Below, piece by piece: positions 42,548 to 51,442 of a stretch of DNA of 64,000 nt. This DNA is from Arthrobacter sp. SLBN-83 (GTDB lineage Bacteria > Actinomycetota > Actinomycetes > Actinomycetales > Micrococcaceae). The stretch covers positions 3,844,001 through 3,908,000 of the forward strand of contig NZ_VFMX01000001.1 in NCBI RefSeq assembly GCF_006715285.1. Reading direction: 5' to 3'. The notes beneath the pieces are model-generated. The model saw only the letters and a list, made by a program, of their open reading frames with translations. It was not told the origin of the DNA and made no database searches. The first letter of the stretch is position 1; every line of letters starts with the position of its first letter. Both the position numbers and the translations under genes were made by a program.

Positions 42548-45500
42548 CAATGCTTCCCACCCTCGGCGCTGCCCTTTTTATCCGGGCGGGGTTCGATCCC
42601 TTCCGCCGCGGGATCGGTGACGGCGCGGTTGCCGGTCTCGGTGGTTACGCCGGCCCGTTCCTGATACTCAGCAACCAAGGCCAGCAGATCCTCCCCGCGG
42701 GGCCGGCGGCCCGGCCGGATGTCACAGGACGCCACCTTCGATTCCTGGATCTGGACGTTGGGATCCAGCGTCACCCCCAGCAGGTCGTTGGCGGCGTCGC
42801 CGCTGACGACGGCATTGCTGCCGACGCCCCAGTGGTAGGGCAGCCCGATCTGGTGCACCGTGTGGCCGCCAACCTTGAGGGGTGCCATGCGGTCAGTCAC
42901 CAACACTTTTGCCTCGATGGCGGAGCGCGCCGAAATGATCGTGGCCCAGCCATAAGGTTCCAGACCCCGTTCGGCCGCCAGCTGGGGCGAGACCTCGCAG
43001 AACATCTCCGGTTGCAGCTCGGACAGGTACGGAAGCCAGCGGCTCATTCCGCCCGCGGTGTGGTGCTCGGTCAGCCGGTACGTGGTGAAGACGTAAGGGT
43101 AGACGTCGGAGCCACTGGTCCCTGCGCTGGGCGCAGTCAGGTTGTCCTTGCGGGGGAACACCAGCCGCGCGGGGTTCTGCTGCTGCGGGTACAGCGCATT
43201 GGCCACCGGTGATTCCTGTGCCTCGTAGTGCGTGGGCAACGGTCCGTCCATGAGGCCCTTCGGCGCAAACAGCCAGCCCTTGCCGTCAGCCTGCATGATG
43301 AAGGGATCATCTCCGCTGAGGGCAGCTGGACCACCAACCGAGGGGTCGGGGTGGCTGCCCGGAGCGCGGTCAACCGGGAAGTCGGGCACGTCGTCTCCGA
43401 CCCATTTACCCTGTTCCTGGTCCCACCAGATGTATTTCTTCCGCTCGCTCCACGGCTTACCGTCGGGGTCGGCCGAGGCGCGGTTGTAGAGAATCCGGCG
43501 GTTTGCCGGCCAAGCCCAGCCCCATTCCGACGCCGCCGGTCCCTGTTCCTGGCCCGGCTTACGGTTGGCCGCATGGTTGAAGCCGTCAGCGTAAACACCG
43601 GTGTAGATCCAGCAGCCGCCAGACGTGGAACCGTCGGCCTGCATCTCCGTGTAGGAGGACAGGGGTTTCCCGGCGTCCGGACCCGTCAGGTGACGGCCGT
43701 TGATCTCCGCAAGCACCGACTCGGCGTCGGGATCGCCGTGTTCGTCCGTGGGATAGTCCCATGTCAGGTCGAGCAGCGGACGGTCGCGCTCGTCCTGGGA
43801 ATCAGCGAGTTTCTCCCGGATCCGTTTGCCCAGTTCGAAGAAGAACTGCAGTTCGCTTTGGCACTCCCCTGGCGGTGCGACCGCCTGGTGACGCCACTGC
43901 AGCAGCCTTTGGGTTTGCGTGAAGGATCCTGCTTTCTCCACGTGGGTTGCTGCCGGCATGAAGAACACCTCGGTCTCAATGTCTTCGGTGCGCAGCTCCC
44001 CCGATTCAATCTCCGGACCGTCTTTCCACCAGGTAGCGGATTCGATGAGGTTCAAATCCCGAACCACAAGCCACTTCAGGTGCGACATGCCCAGCCGCTG
44101 CATCCGGCCATGGGCCGAACCAACCGCGGGGTTCTGTCCGAGGATGAAGTATCCCTCCACCTCGTCCTCGAGCATGCCCATAACGGTTTCGTACGTACCG
44201 TGGGCTCCGGTCAGCCTCGGAATGTAGTCGTAGGCCCAGTCGTTGTCCGCGGTGGCGGCGTCGCCCCACCATGCCTTCAGAAGGCTGATGGTGTAGGCGT
44301 CGGCGTTAGCCCAGTAACCCTTTTGCTGCTTCGACCCAATAACGGACAGATACTCTTCGAGGCTGTCATGGCGGCCCGCGCTAGGCATGGGCAGGTACCC
44401 GGGCAGCAAGTTGAACAGCGTCGGGATGTCGGTGGAACCCTGGATGCTGGCATGTCCGCGCAGGGCCATGATTCCACTCCCTGGACGTCCAACGTTTCCA
44501 AGCAGGAGCTGCAGGATGGCGGCGGCACGGATGAACTGCGTGCCCAGCGAGTGCTGGGTCCAGCCGACGGCATACGCGAAACAGGTGGTCCTGTCGCGTC
44601 CGGAGTTCTCCGTGATGGTGCGCGCCAGGTACTCAAAGTCGTCCACGCTGATGCCACACATGTCCTGCACCATCTCCGCCGTGTAACGGGCGTAGTGCCG
44701 CTTCACGATCTGGAAAACGGTGCGTGGGTCCTGGAGGGTATCGTCACGCTGGACTTCGGCATGCTCCAAGGGCGGGCCACCGCTGCCATACGAATGGCCT
44801 GTAGCGCGCGCCGTCCCATTGGCTCCGTGTTCCGACCCCGGCCCGGGCTCGTCGATGGCGCCGTCCTCGCGTTCGGCGTATGCCCATGACGACGTGTCGT
44901 AAGCACCCTTCTCCGGATCGAAGCCGGAGAACAGCCCGCCCAGATCCTCGGCATCGCGGTAATCGTCGTGGACCAAAGTGGCAGCGTTCGTGTAGGCGCT
45001 GACGTACTCCTTGAACCAGAGATCATTGCTGATGACGTAGTTAATGAGCGCGCCAAGAAGCACGACATCCGAGCCGGCCCGAATGGGGATGTGCTTATCC
45101 GAGACCGCTGACGTGCGCGTGAAGCGGGGATCGACGTGGATGACCTTCGCTCCGCGTGCCTTCGCCTCCGCCACCCACTGATAGCCCACAGGGTGGCACT
45201 CGGCCATGTTGGAACCCTGGATGACGATGCAGTCGGCGTTGGCCATGTCCTGCAGTGATTGCGTTGCACCACCGCGTCCAAACGAGGCTCCCAAACTGGG
45301 AACCGTGGCGGAGTGTCATATGCGGGCCTGGTTCTCGGTCTGCACCGCCCCTGCAGCCGTAAAGAGCTTCTTGATCAGGTAGTTCTCTTCGTTGTCCAGT
45401 GTTGCGCCGCCCAGCGAGGCGATGCCCATGGTGCGGCGCAGCAGCCGGCCTTGGTCGTCTTCCTGCTGCCAGGTCCTGCGGCGCGACTCGATGAATCGGT

Positions 45501-45882
45501 CAGCCACCATATCGATGGCCTTTTCGAGGTCCAGATGTTCCCACTCGGTGGAACGCGGCGCACGGTAGAGCACCCTGGTCTGCCGGCCCGGCGAATTGAC
45601 CAGCTGCTCGCTGGCAGAGCCTTTGGGGCACAGCCGGCCGCGGGAAATGGGTGAATCCGGATCGCCCTCGATCTGGACTACCTTTTCGTCCTTCACATAA
45701 ACGCGCTGTCCGCAGCCGACGGCGCAGTAGGGACAAACGCTCTGCACCACACGGTCAGCTGTGGCCGTGCGGGGAGCTATTGCCTTGGTCTTGGCCGATG
45801 TGACCGCTGGGCCACGGCCCAGCAGGTCGCCCGTGCTCAGCTGACGGACGACCGGCCATTGAAGAAAACTTCGCGGTGCCAT
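42547..45882 (-). CDS. fdhA: Formate dehydrogenase catalytic subunit, selenocysteine-containing
   Basis: Read through the in-frame UGA at 45318-45316, the gene encodes 1111 residues with Sec189. The text around it, QTENQARI-U-HSATVPSLGASFGRG, matches the FdnG/FdhF active site (R-U/C-H). N-terminal Cys50, 53, 57 and 85 hold a 4Fe-4S cluster; HPVGYQWV, VIHVDPRFTRTSAVSD and the C-terminal molydopterin-dinucleotide-binding part (from about residue 950) bind the bis-MGD molybdenum or tungsten cofactor. It oxidises formate to CO2. Length fits FdnG (about 1015) with insertions. No twin-arginine signal is visible. It heads the fdh operon; a 169-bp gap separates it from the divergent TetR gene. Without readthrough two pieces of 188 and about 915 residues would be called. 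Confidence 0.93.
45286..45304 (-). promoter_or_regulatory. Bacterial SECIS hairpin of fdhA
   Basis: Eleven nucleotides after the UGA codon the mRNA forms GGUUCCC-AGUUU-GGGAGCC: seven consecutive pairs (one G-U) closing a 5-nt loop with the GU that SelB contacts in known bacterial SECIS elements. The loop lies about 18 nt from the UGA, within the accepted window. Confidence 0.88.
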
Positions 45883-46019
45883 TTCTGGAGCTTACCCCGG
45901 ACCACGGCCGGTGTAACAGGACAAGGTTGGGCGTGTCCCGTCCGATGCATTCCCAGTGAAGTTCCAGCTGAGGAACCCGGGGCAAGATGGCCGGGAATAT
46001 AGCGCGCGCACTTCTCCTT

Positions 46020-46041
46020 ATACGAACAGATCAGTTCGAAT
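46020..46041. promoter_or_regulatory. TetR operator palindrome
   Basis: ATACGAAC, then AGATCA, then GTTCGAAT form a near-perfect 22-bp palindrome (20 of 22 positions symmetric apart from the A/T pair flanking the central GATC and one outer base). It ends 10 bp before the TetR start codon, next to the AAGGAGG ribosome site, so the regulator would block its own operon. Confidence 0.75.
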
Positions 46042-46051
46042 AAGGAGGGCC

Positions 46052-46657
46052 ATGGCGACAAAGCGCCGCACCCGATCGGTGGACAGGATCCTGGAGGCAG
46101 CAGCAGGACTGTTCTATGAGTCCGGCATCCGCGGCGTGGGGGTGGACGACGTGGTGGCCGCATCCGGAGTCTCCAAGTCGACCCTGTACACCCACTTCCG
46201 GACTAAGGATGACCTCGTGGCTGCTTATCTGGCCCGCACGGATGTCGCCTGGCTTGAACAGTTACAGTCCGCAGCCCAACAGGCAGCCCAGCCCCGGGAC
46301 CAGCTCGTGGCACTTTTTGACGCACTGTCCGAGGCGTTCGACCGGCACGGATTCTTCGGTTGCCCCTTCGTCAGCGCCGGCGTGGAGGCAGCCCTGGACT
46401 CGGCGGCCAGACAGGCCACGCTGATCCATGTCAAGCGCCGCAACGAGTGGCTCCTCGAACTGAGCCGGGACGCGAACGCCACCGACCCGGAACACCTTGC
46501 CGGCCATCTTGGGCTGCTGATCGACGGGGCGCTGGCCACCGGCAGGCTGACCCAGTCCCGCTCAGTAGTCGACGCAGCCAAATCGTCGGCCCGGGCAGCA
46601 GTCCTGGCCCAAACGCCCCAACCCATCCGCCAAAAGGAACACGATAATGACATATGA
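46052..46657 (+). CDS. TetR-family transcriptional regulator
   Basis: A 201-residue repressor. The N-terminal helix-turn-helix covers residues 9-52 (ILEAAAGLFYESGIRGVG, then VVAASGVSKSTLYTHFRTKDD, split at the turn), followed by a ligand domain of the TetR_C type with HGFFGCPFVSAGVEA. The ATG at 46052 follows AAGGAGG. It overlaps the oxidoreductase gene by 11 bp, so both form one operon, and an operator palindrome lies directly upstream. The ligand is probably an electrophile or quinone, inferred from the partner. Confidence 0.9.
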   Translation: MATKRRTRSVDRILEAAAGLFYESGIRGVGVDDVVAASGVSKSTLYTHFRTKDDLVAAYLARTDVAWLEQLQSAAQQAAQPRDQLVALFDALSEAFDRHGFFGCPFVSAGVEAALDSAARQATLIHVKRRNEWLLELSRDANATDPEHLAGHLGLLIDGALATGRLTQSRSVVDAAKSSARAAVLAQTPQPIRQKEHDNDI

Positions 46658-47207
46658 AAAACCCAAAACCCTGGTCCTTCTCGACCATCCCGACATCAGC
46701 CAATCACGCGTAAATCGTGCCCTCGCTGCCGCTTTGAAAGGGGCACCCGATCTTGCCGTGCGTGACTTGCGGCGCCTGTATCCAGACGGCCGGATCGACG
46801 TCGCGGCTGAAAGGGCATCGGTGGAAGCGGTGGAGAACATTGTCCTGCAATATCCAACGCACTGGTACGCCCCGCCTGCATTCCTCAAAACCTGGCTCGA
46901 TGAGGTACTTGTCCGCGGCTGGGCCTACGGCACCGGCGGGCCGGGGGCGCTTGCGGGCAAAACGCTCCGGGTTGCCACCAGCACAGGGGGTAACGCGGAG
47001 GCATACTCTCCGAACGGCTTCCATGGATGGGACTACAGTGACATCCTCATTCCCCTGCAGGCGACTGCCCGCCGGCTGGGGATGCAGTGGCTCAGCCCGT
47101 TCGTCCTGCACGGGGTACGCGACCTGACGGACGAGCAACTGCTCGGGCTGGCGCAGGACTACAGGAGTATGTTGGGGTCAGCTTCCGTTCCCGAGCCCGT
47201 GTCATGA
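46647..47207 (+). CDS. NAD(P)H-dependent flavin oxidoreductase (MdaB/KefF type)
   Basis: A 186-residue flavodoxin-fold protein. LVLLDHPDISQSRVNRAL is the FMN phosphate-binding start; VLQYPTHWYAPPAFLKTWLDEVLVRGWAYG, read as two blocks (P-T-H-W-Y, then the W-L-D-E-V helix), and the later VATSTGGNAEAY are characteristic of modulator-of-drug-activity/KefF quinone reductases. It reduces quinones or other electrophiles by two electrons. Translation is coupled to the TetR gene upstream by an 11-bp overlap. Confidence 0.88.
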   Translation: MTYEKPKTLVLLDHPDISQSRVNRALAAALKGAPDLAVRDLRRLYPDGRIDVAAERASVEAVENIVLQYPTHWYAPPAFLKTWLDEVLVRGWAYGTGGPGALAGKTLRVATSTGGNAEAYSPNGFHGWDYSDILIPLQATARRLGMQWLSPFVLHGVRDLTDEQLLGLAQDYRSMLGSASVPEPVS

Positions 47208-47296
47208 CGGCGGACGCCAGGGACTTGCCAGACCGTGATCCCAAGCCCATGGCATGGGTCTCTAGCGGTAAGTCCGCATGGCACGCAGCGTCGGTG

Positions 47297-47935
47297 TCAG
47301 CTCGTCTTCTCACTCCGGGCGACCGCGGCGACCGCGGCGATGGCGGCGTGTGGCCGCCGGCCGGGGACCTGCCGGCTCTCCACGTCCAGGACCTCGAAGC
47401 CGGCGTCCTGCAACATCGCACTCATTTCGTCCACAGACCAGTAATACGCCGTAGTGACCGCGTGATCGAAGGGCTCGCCGGAATCGCCCTCGAAGAAGCC
47501 AACAAGCAGGCGCCCCTTTGGCTGCAGGACACGGCGAAGCTCCATGATGGCAGGGGGCAGTTCTGTGGGTGCGAAATGAATAAGTGAATACCAGGCCAGG
47601 ACGCCTGCGTGGTGGCCATCGGGCAGGTCGAGGGCACGAAGCGATGCCACCCGGAACGGCACGTTCGGGAAGCGGACGCGGGCACTCCGAATGAATTCAG
47701 GGACGAGATCAACACCGGAGACGTCCAGTCCCAGCCCCTGCAGAAAGTGGGTCCAGTGCCCGGGGCCGCAGCCGGCGTCGAGCACTGGTCCGGTAAGTCC
47801 GGGCCCTTCAAGTCCCCCCGCCCACCGTTCGATACGACGGCGGTCCAGCTCGCCCATGTCCTCTACGGAGCCAAGAAGGCTCTCGTACTCTGCAGCCCGG
47901 GCAGCGTAGGCATGCAGGACTTCGTCTTCAGTCAC
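47297..47935 (-). CDS. Class I SAM-dependent methyltransferase
   Basis: A 212-residue Rossmann-fold methyltransferase. Motif I is VLDAGCGPGHWTHFL, motif II-like VSGVDLVPEFIRSAR, and motif III is the RRVLQPKGRLLVGFFEG segment of the UbiE/Methyltransf_11 group. The acceptor is not predictable. The start is GTG 47935. The end of the coding strand holds a repeated CGCGGCGAC codon run (IAAVAAVAR). Confidence 0.88.
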   Translation of the reverse strand: MTEDEVLHAYAARAAEYESLLGSVEDMGELDRRRIERWAGGLEGPGLTGPVLDAGCGPGHWTHFLQGLGLDVSGVDLVPEFIRSARVRFPNVPFRVASLRALDLPDGHHAGVLAWYSLIHFAPTELPPAIMELRRVLQPKGRLLVGFFEGDSGEPFDHAVTTAYYWSVDEMSAMLQDAGFEVLDVESRQVPGRRPHAAIAAVAAVARSEKTS

Positions 47936-48286
47936 CCAGCGAGTCTAGAAAATGTTGCTCCTAAAAGGGACTCAGCCGCGCATGATCACCCTGGCGGTCT
48001 CTGCTGGACGGCTAATGAAAGGTGAGTGGCTTGCCTTGATGCTGACCGTTGTGATGCAGCTGGGCGCCATGGGCTTCTGAAGTCCCGGGTCCAGTGCCTT
48101 GTCATCCTCGCAGGGGACGTGGCCTCGAGCCATTCCTCGGCGAGGTCTTCAGCTCCGAGATAACCGGCCTGCAGGCGATACACCTCGACAGGAAAGGCGC
48201 TGGACGAGGTGGCTCGCTTCGAAGCCTTGCAGACTTGGTGACCATGTTGAGCCGAAGCCCCGAAGTCAGCCTGAAGGCACGTCCGG
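47936..48286. other. 351-bp gap without an intact gene
   Basis: No complete gene is supported. On the minus strand about 48220-48020 a stretch reads like eroded protein (SSSAFPVEVYRLQAGYLG, AEDLAEEWLEA), but it has no start or family match that I recognise. Probably a decayed remnant. Confidence 0.5.
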
Positions 48287-49138
48287 TCAGTAGCAAGCGA
48301 GGGCATCCCGGAGCATCCGGTGGCCTTGTTCCTCAAACTCAGGGTCACCAATCTGAAACGCCCAGGCTGCGGTGGAGACAGCTTCGCGGAGCATGGTTAT
48401 GTTCCAAAGTCTGCTCTCTCGTGGGTCCGAACCGTAGCCCTCGAAGAAGGCATCCTCCAGCTCGGGGCCCGACAGCCACTGCTGTGCGGCCAAGCGGCAG
48501 AAATCGCTGATGGACGGCCTGAACCCGAACCGGCCAAAGTCGATGATCCTGAGCTCGGTTCCGCTTATCAGCCAGTTGCGTGGTTGCCAGTCGCCGTGGG
48601 TTGGGACGGCGGTGACCGGCTCGGGCCGGTAGGCAGCGAGAATGCTTCGCGCTCTTTCTGCGGCAGCTTCTTCGATGCGGTGGGGCTTGTCCAGCCACGC
48701 CATCGCTTTGGCGGTGGCTGCCTCCTCATACTGCGGGTCGACATGTACCGCTTGGGCGTGGAACGCACGGAGGAGCTGGCCGGCCTGCAGGTAGGTGTCG
48801 GGGGCATATTCGGCGGCGCCTCCTTCCACCAGGGAGCCGTCCAGGTACTCCGTCACCAAGAGGTTCAGCGATCGGTTTGCCTTCACGAGGCTGGGCGCCC
48901 TGTTCTTGGCGGCCCAGATAGCGAGGAAGGATTCGTGTGCGTCTATTTCACGCCCGATGTGATGGTTGGCGGGCCCGGCAGTCTTGACCACGTACCTGCG
49001 CCCACAGTGCTCCACTTCCAGGACTGCGGTGTCCACGAGATTCCATGAATGGTCATTCAGCAGGCGAACGCCTGGAAATCGGGTTTCCACAAAGCAGGCC
49101 TGTTCGGCACTGAGCCGGTTCCGGTGCCACGATGCCAT
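48287..49138 (-). CDS. Aminoglycoside phosphotransferase-like (APH) protein
   Basis: A 283-residue kinase-like protein. RRYVVKTAG has the nucleotide-binding Lys, AVPTHGDWQPRNWL is the Brenner-type catalytic loop (H-G-D-x-x-x-x-N), and LRIIDFGRFGFRP the metal-binding D-F-G-like motif. APH-fold proteins phosphorylate antibiotics, choline, sugars and other alcohols; the target is unknown and antibiotic resistance should not be assumed. GC and codon use are a little lower than neighbours. It is divergent from the glucose dehydrogenase gene (170-bp gap). Confidence 0.8.
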   Translation of the reverse strand: MASWHRNRLSAEQACFVETRFPGVRLLNDHSWNLVDTAVLEVEHCGRRYVVKTAGPANHHIGREIDAHESFLAIWAAKNRAPSLVKANRSLNLLVTEYLDGSLVEGGAAEYAPDTYLQAGQLLRAFHAQAVHVDPQYEEAATAKAMAWLDKPHRIEEAAAERARSILAAYRPEPVTAVPTHGDWQPRNWLISGTELRIIDFGRFGFRPSISDFCRLAAQQWLSGPELEDAFFEGYGSDPRESRLWNITMLREAVSTAAWAFQIGDPEFEEQGHRMLRDALACY

Positions 49139-49308
49139 CCCTGGAGACTACAGCGTCCGGAGCCCGCTACTTCACAAGATGCCGCCTCACGAAGACGACG
49201 ATGGGTTCCATCGAAATCCTCCCGCTGGAGCAGACGACGCATACCGTTGCGCTCACGCAAATAACGCGGGACACTGGCCAAAGGTATCCGAGGCTAAAGG
49301 GAGGCATG

Positions 49309-50382
49309 ATGCGTGCGCTGGCCGTTACACCTGGAGAAAAGGACTCACTGCACCTCCGGGAGGTTCCAGACCCCAAGACCGGCGAGGGCCAGGTACTGGT
49401 GGAGGCACTGGCCGTGGGCCTGTGCGGAACCGACAGTGAGATCATCGCCGCAGACTACGGGGAAGCGCCCCCGGGCCAGGACTATCTGGTGCTGGGCCAC
49501 GAAAACCTCGGCCGGGTCCTCGACGCTTCCCCGGACTCCGGCTTGGCCAAAGGCGACCTGGTGGTGGGAATTGTCCGCCGGCCGGACCCCGAGCCATGCA
49601 AGGCCTGCGCCGCCGGGGAATGGGACATGTGCCTCAATGGCAAGTACACCGAGCACGGGATCAAAGGCCTGGACGGTTTCGCCCGGGAACGGTGGCGGGC
49701 AGACTCCGACGCGATGGTGAAACTGGATTCCAGCCTGCAGGATGTGGGCGTCCTGCTGGAACCCACCACCATCGTGGCCAAGGCGTGGGAGCAAATCAAC
49801 CGGATCGGGCAGCGGGCATTTTTCGACCCCCACACCGCCGTCGTGACCGGAGCCGGCCCTGTGGGGCTGCTTGCAGCGCTCCTGGGAGTGCAGCAAGGCC
49901 TGGACGTCCATGTTTTCGACATCGTCACCGACGGTCCCAAGCCGCAGCTTGTTCGTGACCTTGGGGCCACCTACCACAGCGAACCCCTGCCGGATTCCGG
50001 CATTAAACCCAACGTCCTGGTTGAATGCACCGGCGTCACCCCCGTGGTCCTGGACGCACTTAGATGCCGGGCGCAGGATGCCATTACCTGCCTGACAGGC
50101 GTTTCCGGAACAGGCAAACAAACAAGGGTGGACGTGGGCGCGCTCAACCGCGAGGAAGTGCTGATGAACGGCGTGGTCTTTGGCAGCGTCAACGCGAACC
50201 GCCGCCATTACGACGCCGGCGCCGAGGCCCTTGCGAAGGCAGACCCTGGCTGGCTGCGCCGCCTCATCAGCCGCCGGGTTCCATTGGAAAACTTCGCGCA
50301 AGCCTTTAAACACCAACCCGACGACGTCAAGGTGGTCCTGGACCTGACGGCAGGAGCCGACGGGGGGAACCAGCAGTCATGA
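49309..50382 (+). CDS. Zinc-dependent glucose 1-dehydrogenase-like enzyme
   Basis: A 357-residue medium-chain dehydrogenase. Catalytic Cys39 lies in VGLCGTD and His64-Glu65 in VLGHENLG; DPEPCKACAAGEWDMC holds the structural zinc Cys residues; the Rossmann motif is VTGAGPVGLLAALL. The Gly-Thr-Asp, G-H-E-N and E-H-G-I-K-G segments are those of archaeal/bacterial glucose dehydrogenase (aldose to aldonolactone). ATG 49309 lies 4 nt after GGGAGG; ATG 49306 in frame is too close to it. It overlaps the epimerase gene by 4 bp, which supports a glucose/galactose substrate. Confidence 0.87.
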   Translation: MRALAVTPGEKDSLHLREVPDPKTGEGQVLVEALAVGLCGTDSEIIAADYGEAPPGQDYLVLGHENLGRVLDASPDSGLAKGDLVVGIVRRPDPEPCKACAAGEWDMCLNGKYTEHGIKGLDGFARERWRADSDAMVKLDSSLQDVGVLLEPTTIVAKAWEQINRIGQRAFFDPHTAVVTGAGPVGLLAALLGVQQGLDVHVFDIVTDGPKPQLVRDLGATYHSEPLPDSGIKPNVLVECTGVTPVVLDALRCRAQDAITCLTGVSGTGKQTRVDVGALNREEVLMNGVVFGSVNANRRHYDAGAEALAKADPGWLRRLISRRVPLENFAQAFKHQPDDVKVVLDLTAGADGGNQQS

Positions 50383-51338
50383 ACCATCAGGGTGGCCCTC
50401 AAGAAGGGGACAGTGGGCACAGGTTTCCATCAGGGCAGCAGTACGACATTGCCTTCGACCGCCAGAGCGCCACGCTGACCGAAGTCGGCGCTGCGTTGCG
50501 TGTGTACAGCCGGGACGGCCAGAACCTGCTGGACGGGTACAGGCCGGAGGACATGTGCACGGGAGCGCGGGGACAATCGCTGATCCCCTGGCCCAACCGG
50601 ATCAAGGGTGGCGGCTACGCCTGGGAAGGCAGGCACCTCCAGCTGGACCTGAGCGAGCCGGACAAGGGAGGGGCAATCCACGGGCTGACACGGTGGCGGA
50701 ATTGGACCGTCCAGCAACGTACCGCCGACTCCATTTCCTTCGCCTACACCCTTCATGCCTGCCAGGGCTGGCCCTGGGTGCTCGACTGCCGCCTGGACTA
50801 CCAGCTCGACGACGGCGGGCTGAGCGTGCGCACCACAGTCACCAACCGTAGCGAGGAGCCGTGCCCCTTTGGGACTGGTGCGCACCCTTACCTGAGCCTG
50901 GGTCTACCAGGCCAGGTCATCGATGCGGGATTGGTCCAGGTGCCAGGCGGGACGTACCTGCCTGTAGACGAACGGGGGATCCCCACCGGCCATACGCGCG
51001 TGGATGGCACCGAGTACGACTTGCGTGAACTCCAGCAGCTCAGCGGTCGGCACATCGATGTGGCCTACACCGACCTTGTCCGCGGCGGCGACGGCCGGGC
51101 ACGGGTGAAGCTCCTGCGTCCGGACCAATCCGGAGGCGTTGAGCTGTGGGTGGACGAGACCTATCCGTACCTGGAAATTTTCACGGGAGACACCCTCCCC
51201 CAGCCGGACCGCCGGCGTAGCGGACTGGGCGTCGAACCCATGACGTGCGCACCTGATGCCTTCAACTCCGGCGAGGGGCTGATCACCCTTGAGCCCGGGC
51301 AATCCCACACCGGCCGGTGGGGCATCAGGCCGCTCTAA
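50379..51338 (+). CDS. Aldose 1-epimerase family protein
   Basis: A 319-residue beta-sandwich mutarotase. Visible are LIPWPNRIKGGGYAWEG (substrate-binding Asn-Arg), GGAIHGLTRWRNW (catalytic His), GTGAHPYLSL (second His), and a Glu in VTTVTN...TLEPGQSHTG for the C-terminal catalytic part. It interconverts alpha and beta aldoses so that dehydrogenases get the right anomer. Overlap of start and stop (ATGA) with the glucose dehydrogenase gene couples them. Confidence 0.88.
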   Translation: MNHQGGPQEGDSGHRFPSGQQYDIAFDRQSATLTEVGAALRVYSRDGQNLLDGYRPEDMCTGARGQSLIPWPNRIKGGGYAWEGRHLQLDLSEPDKGGAIHGLTRWRNWTVQQRTADSISFAYTLHACQGWPWVLDCRLDYQLDDGGLSVRTTVTNRSEEPCPFGTGAHPYLSLGLPGQVIDAGLVQVPGGTYLPVDERGIPTGHTRVDGTEYDLRELQQLSGRHIDVAYTDLVRGGDGRARVKLLRPDQSGGVELWVDETYPYLEIFTGDTLPQPDRRRSGLGVEPMTCAPDAFNSGEGLITLEPGQSHTGRWGIRPL

Positions 51339-51442
51339 GAAAAGACCGCGAGGAAAAGCCACACGAGCACAACGTGAACCATTGCGAAAGCGCAAGTATC
51401 GGAGTTCAATGAAAATATGGCTTTTGCTGCAACAGAATCCGG

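Noticed and set aside
43228..44889. 553-codon plus-strand frame inside fdhA
   Set aside because: Shadow of the formate dehydrogenase gene; no start signal and no recognisable domain.
45316..45318. Reading the UGA as a true stop or nonsense mutation
   Set aside because: The active-site context, the SECIS-like hairpin and the neighbouring sel genes all support selenocysteine.
46020..46041. TetR palindrome considered as control site for fdhA
   Set aside because: It lies more than 130 bp from the fdhA start and directly at the TetR ribosome site, so autoregulation is the simpler reading.
51382..51395. TTGCG/CGCAA hairpin in the gap after the epimerase gene
   Set aside because: Only 5 bp of stem; too weak to call a terminator.
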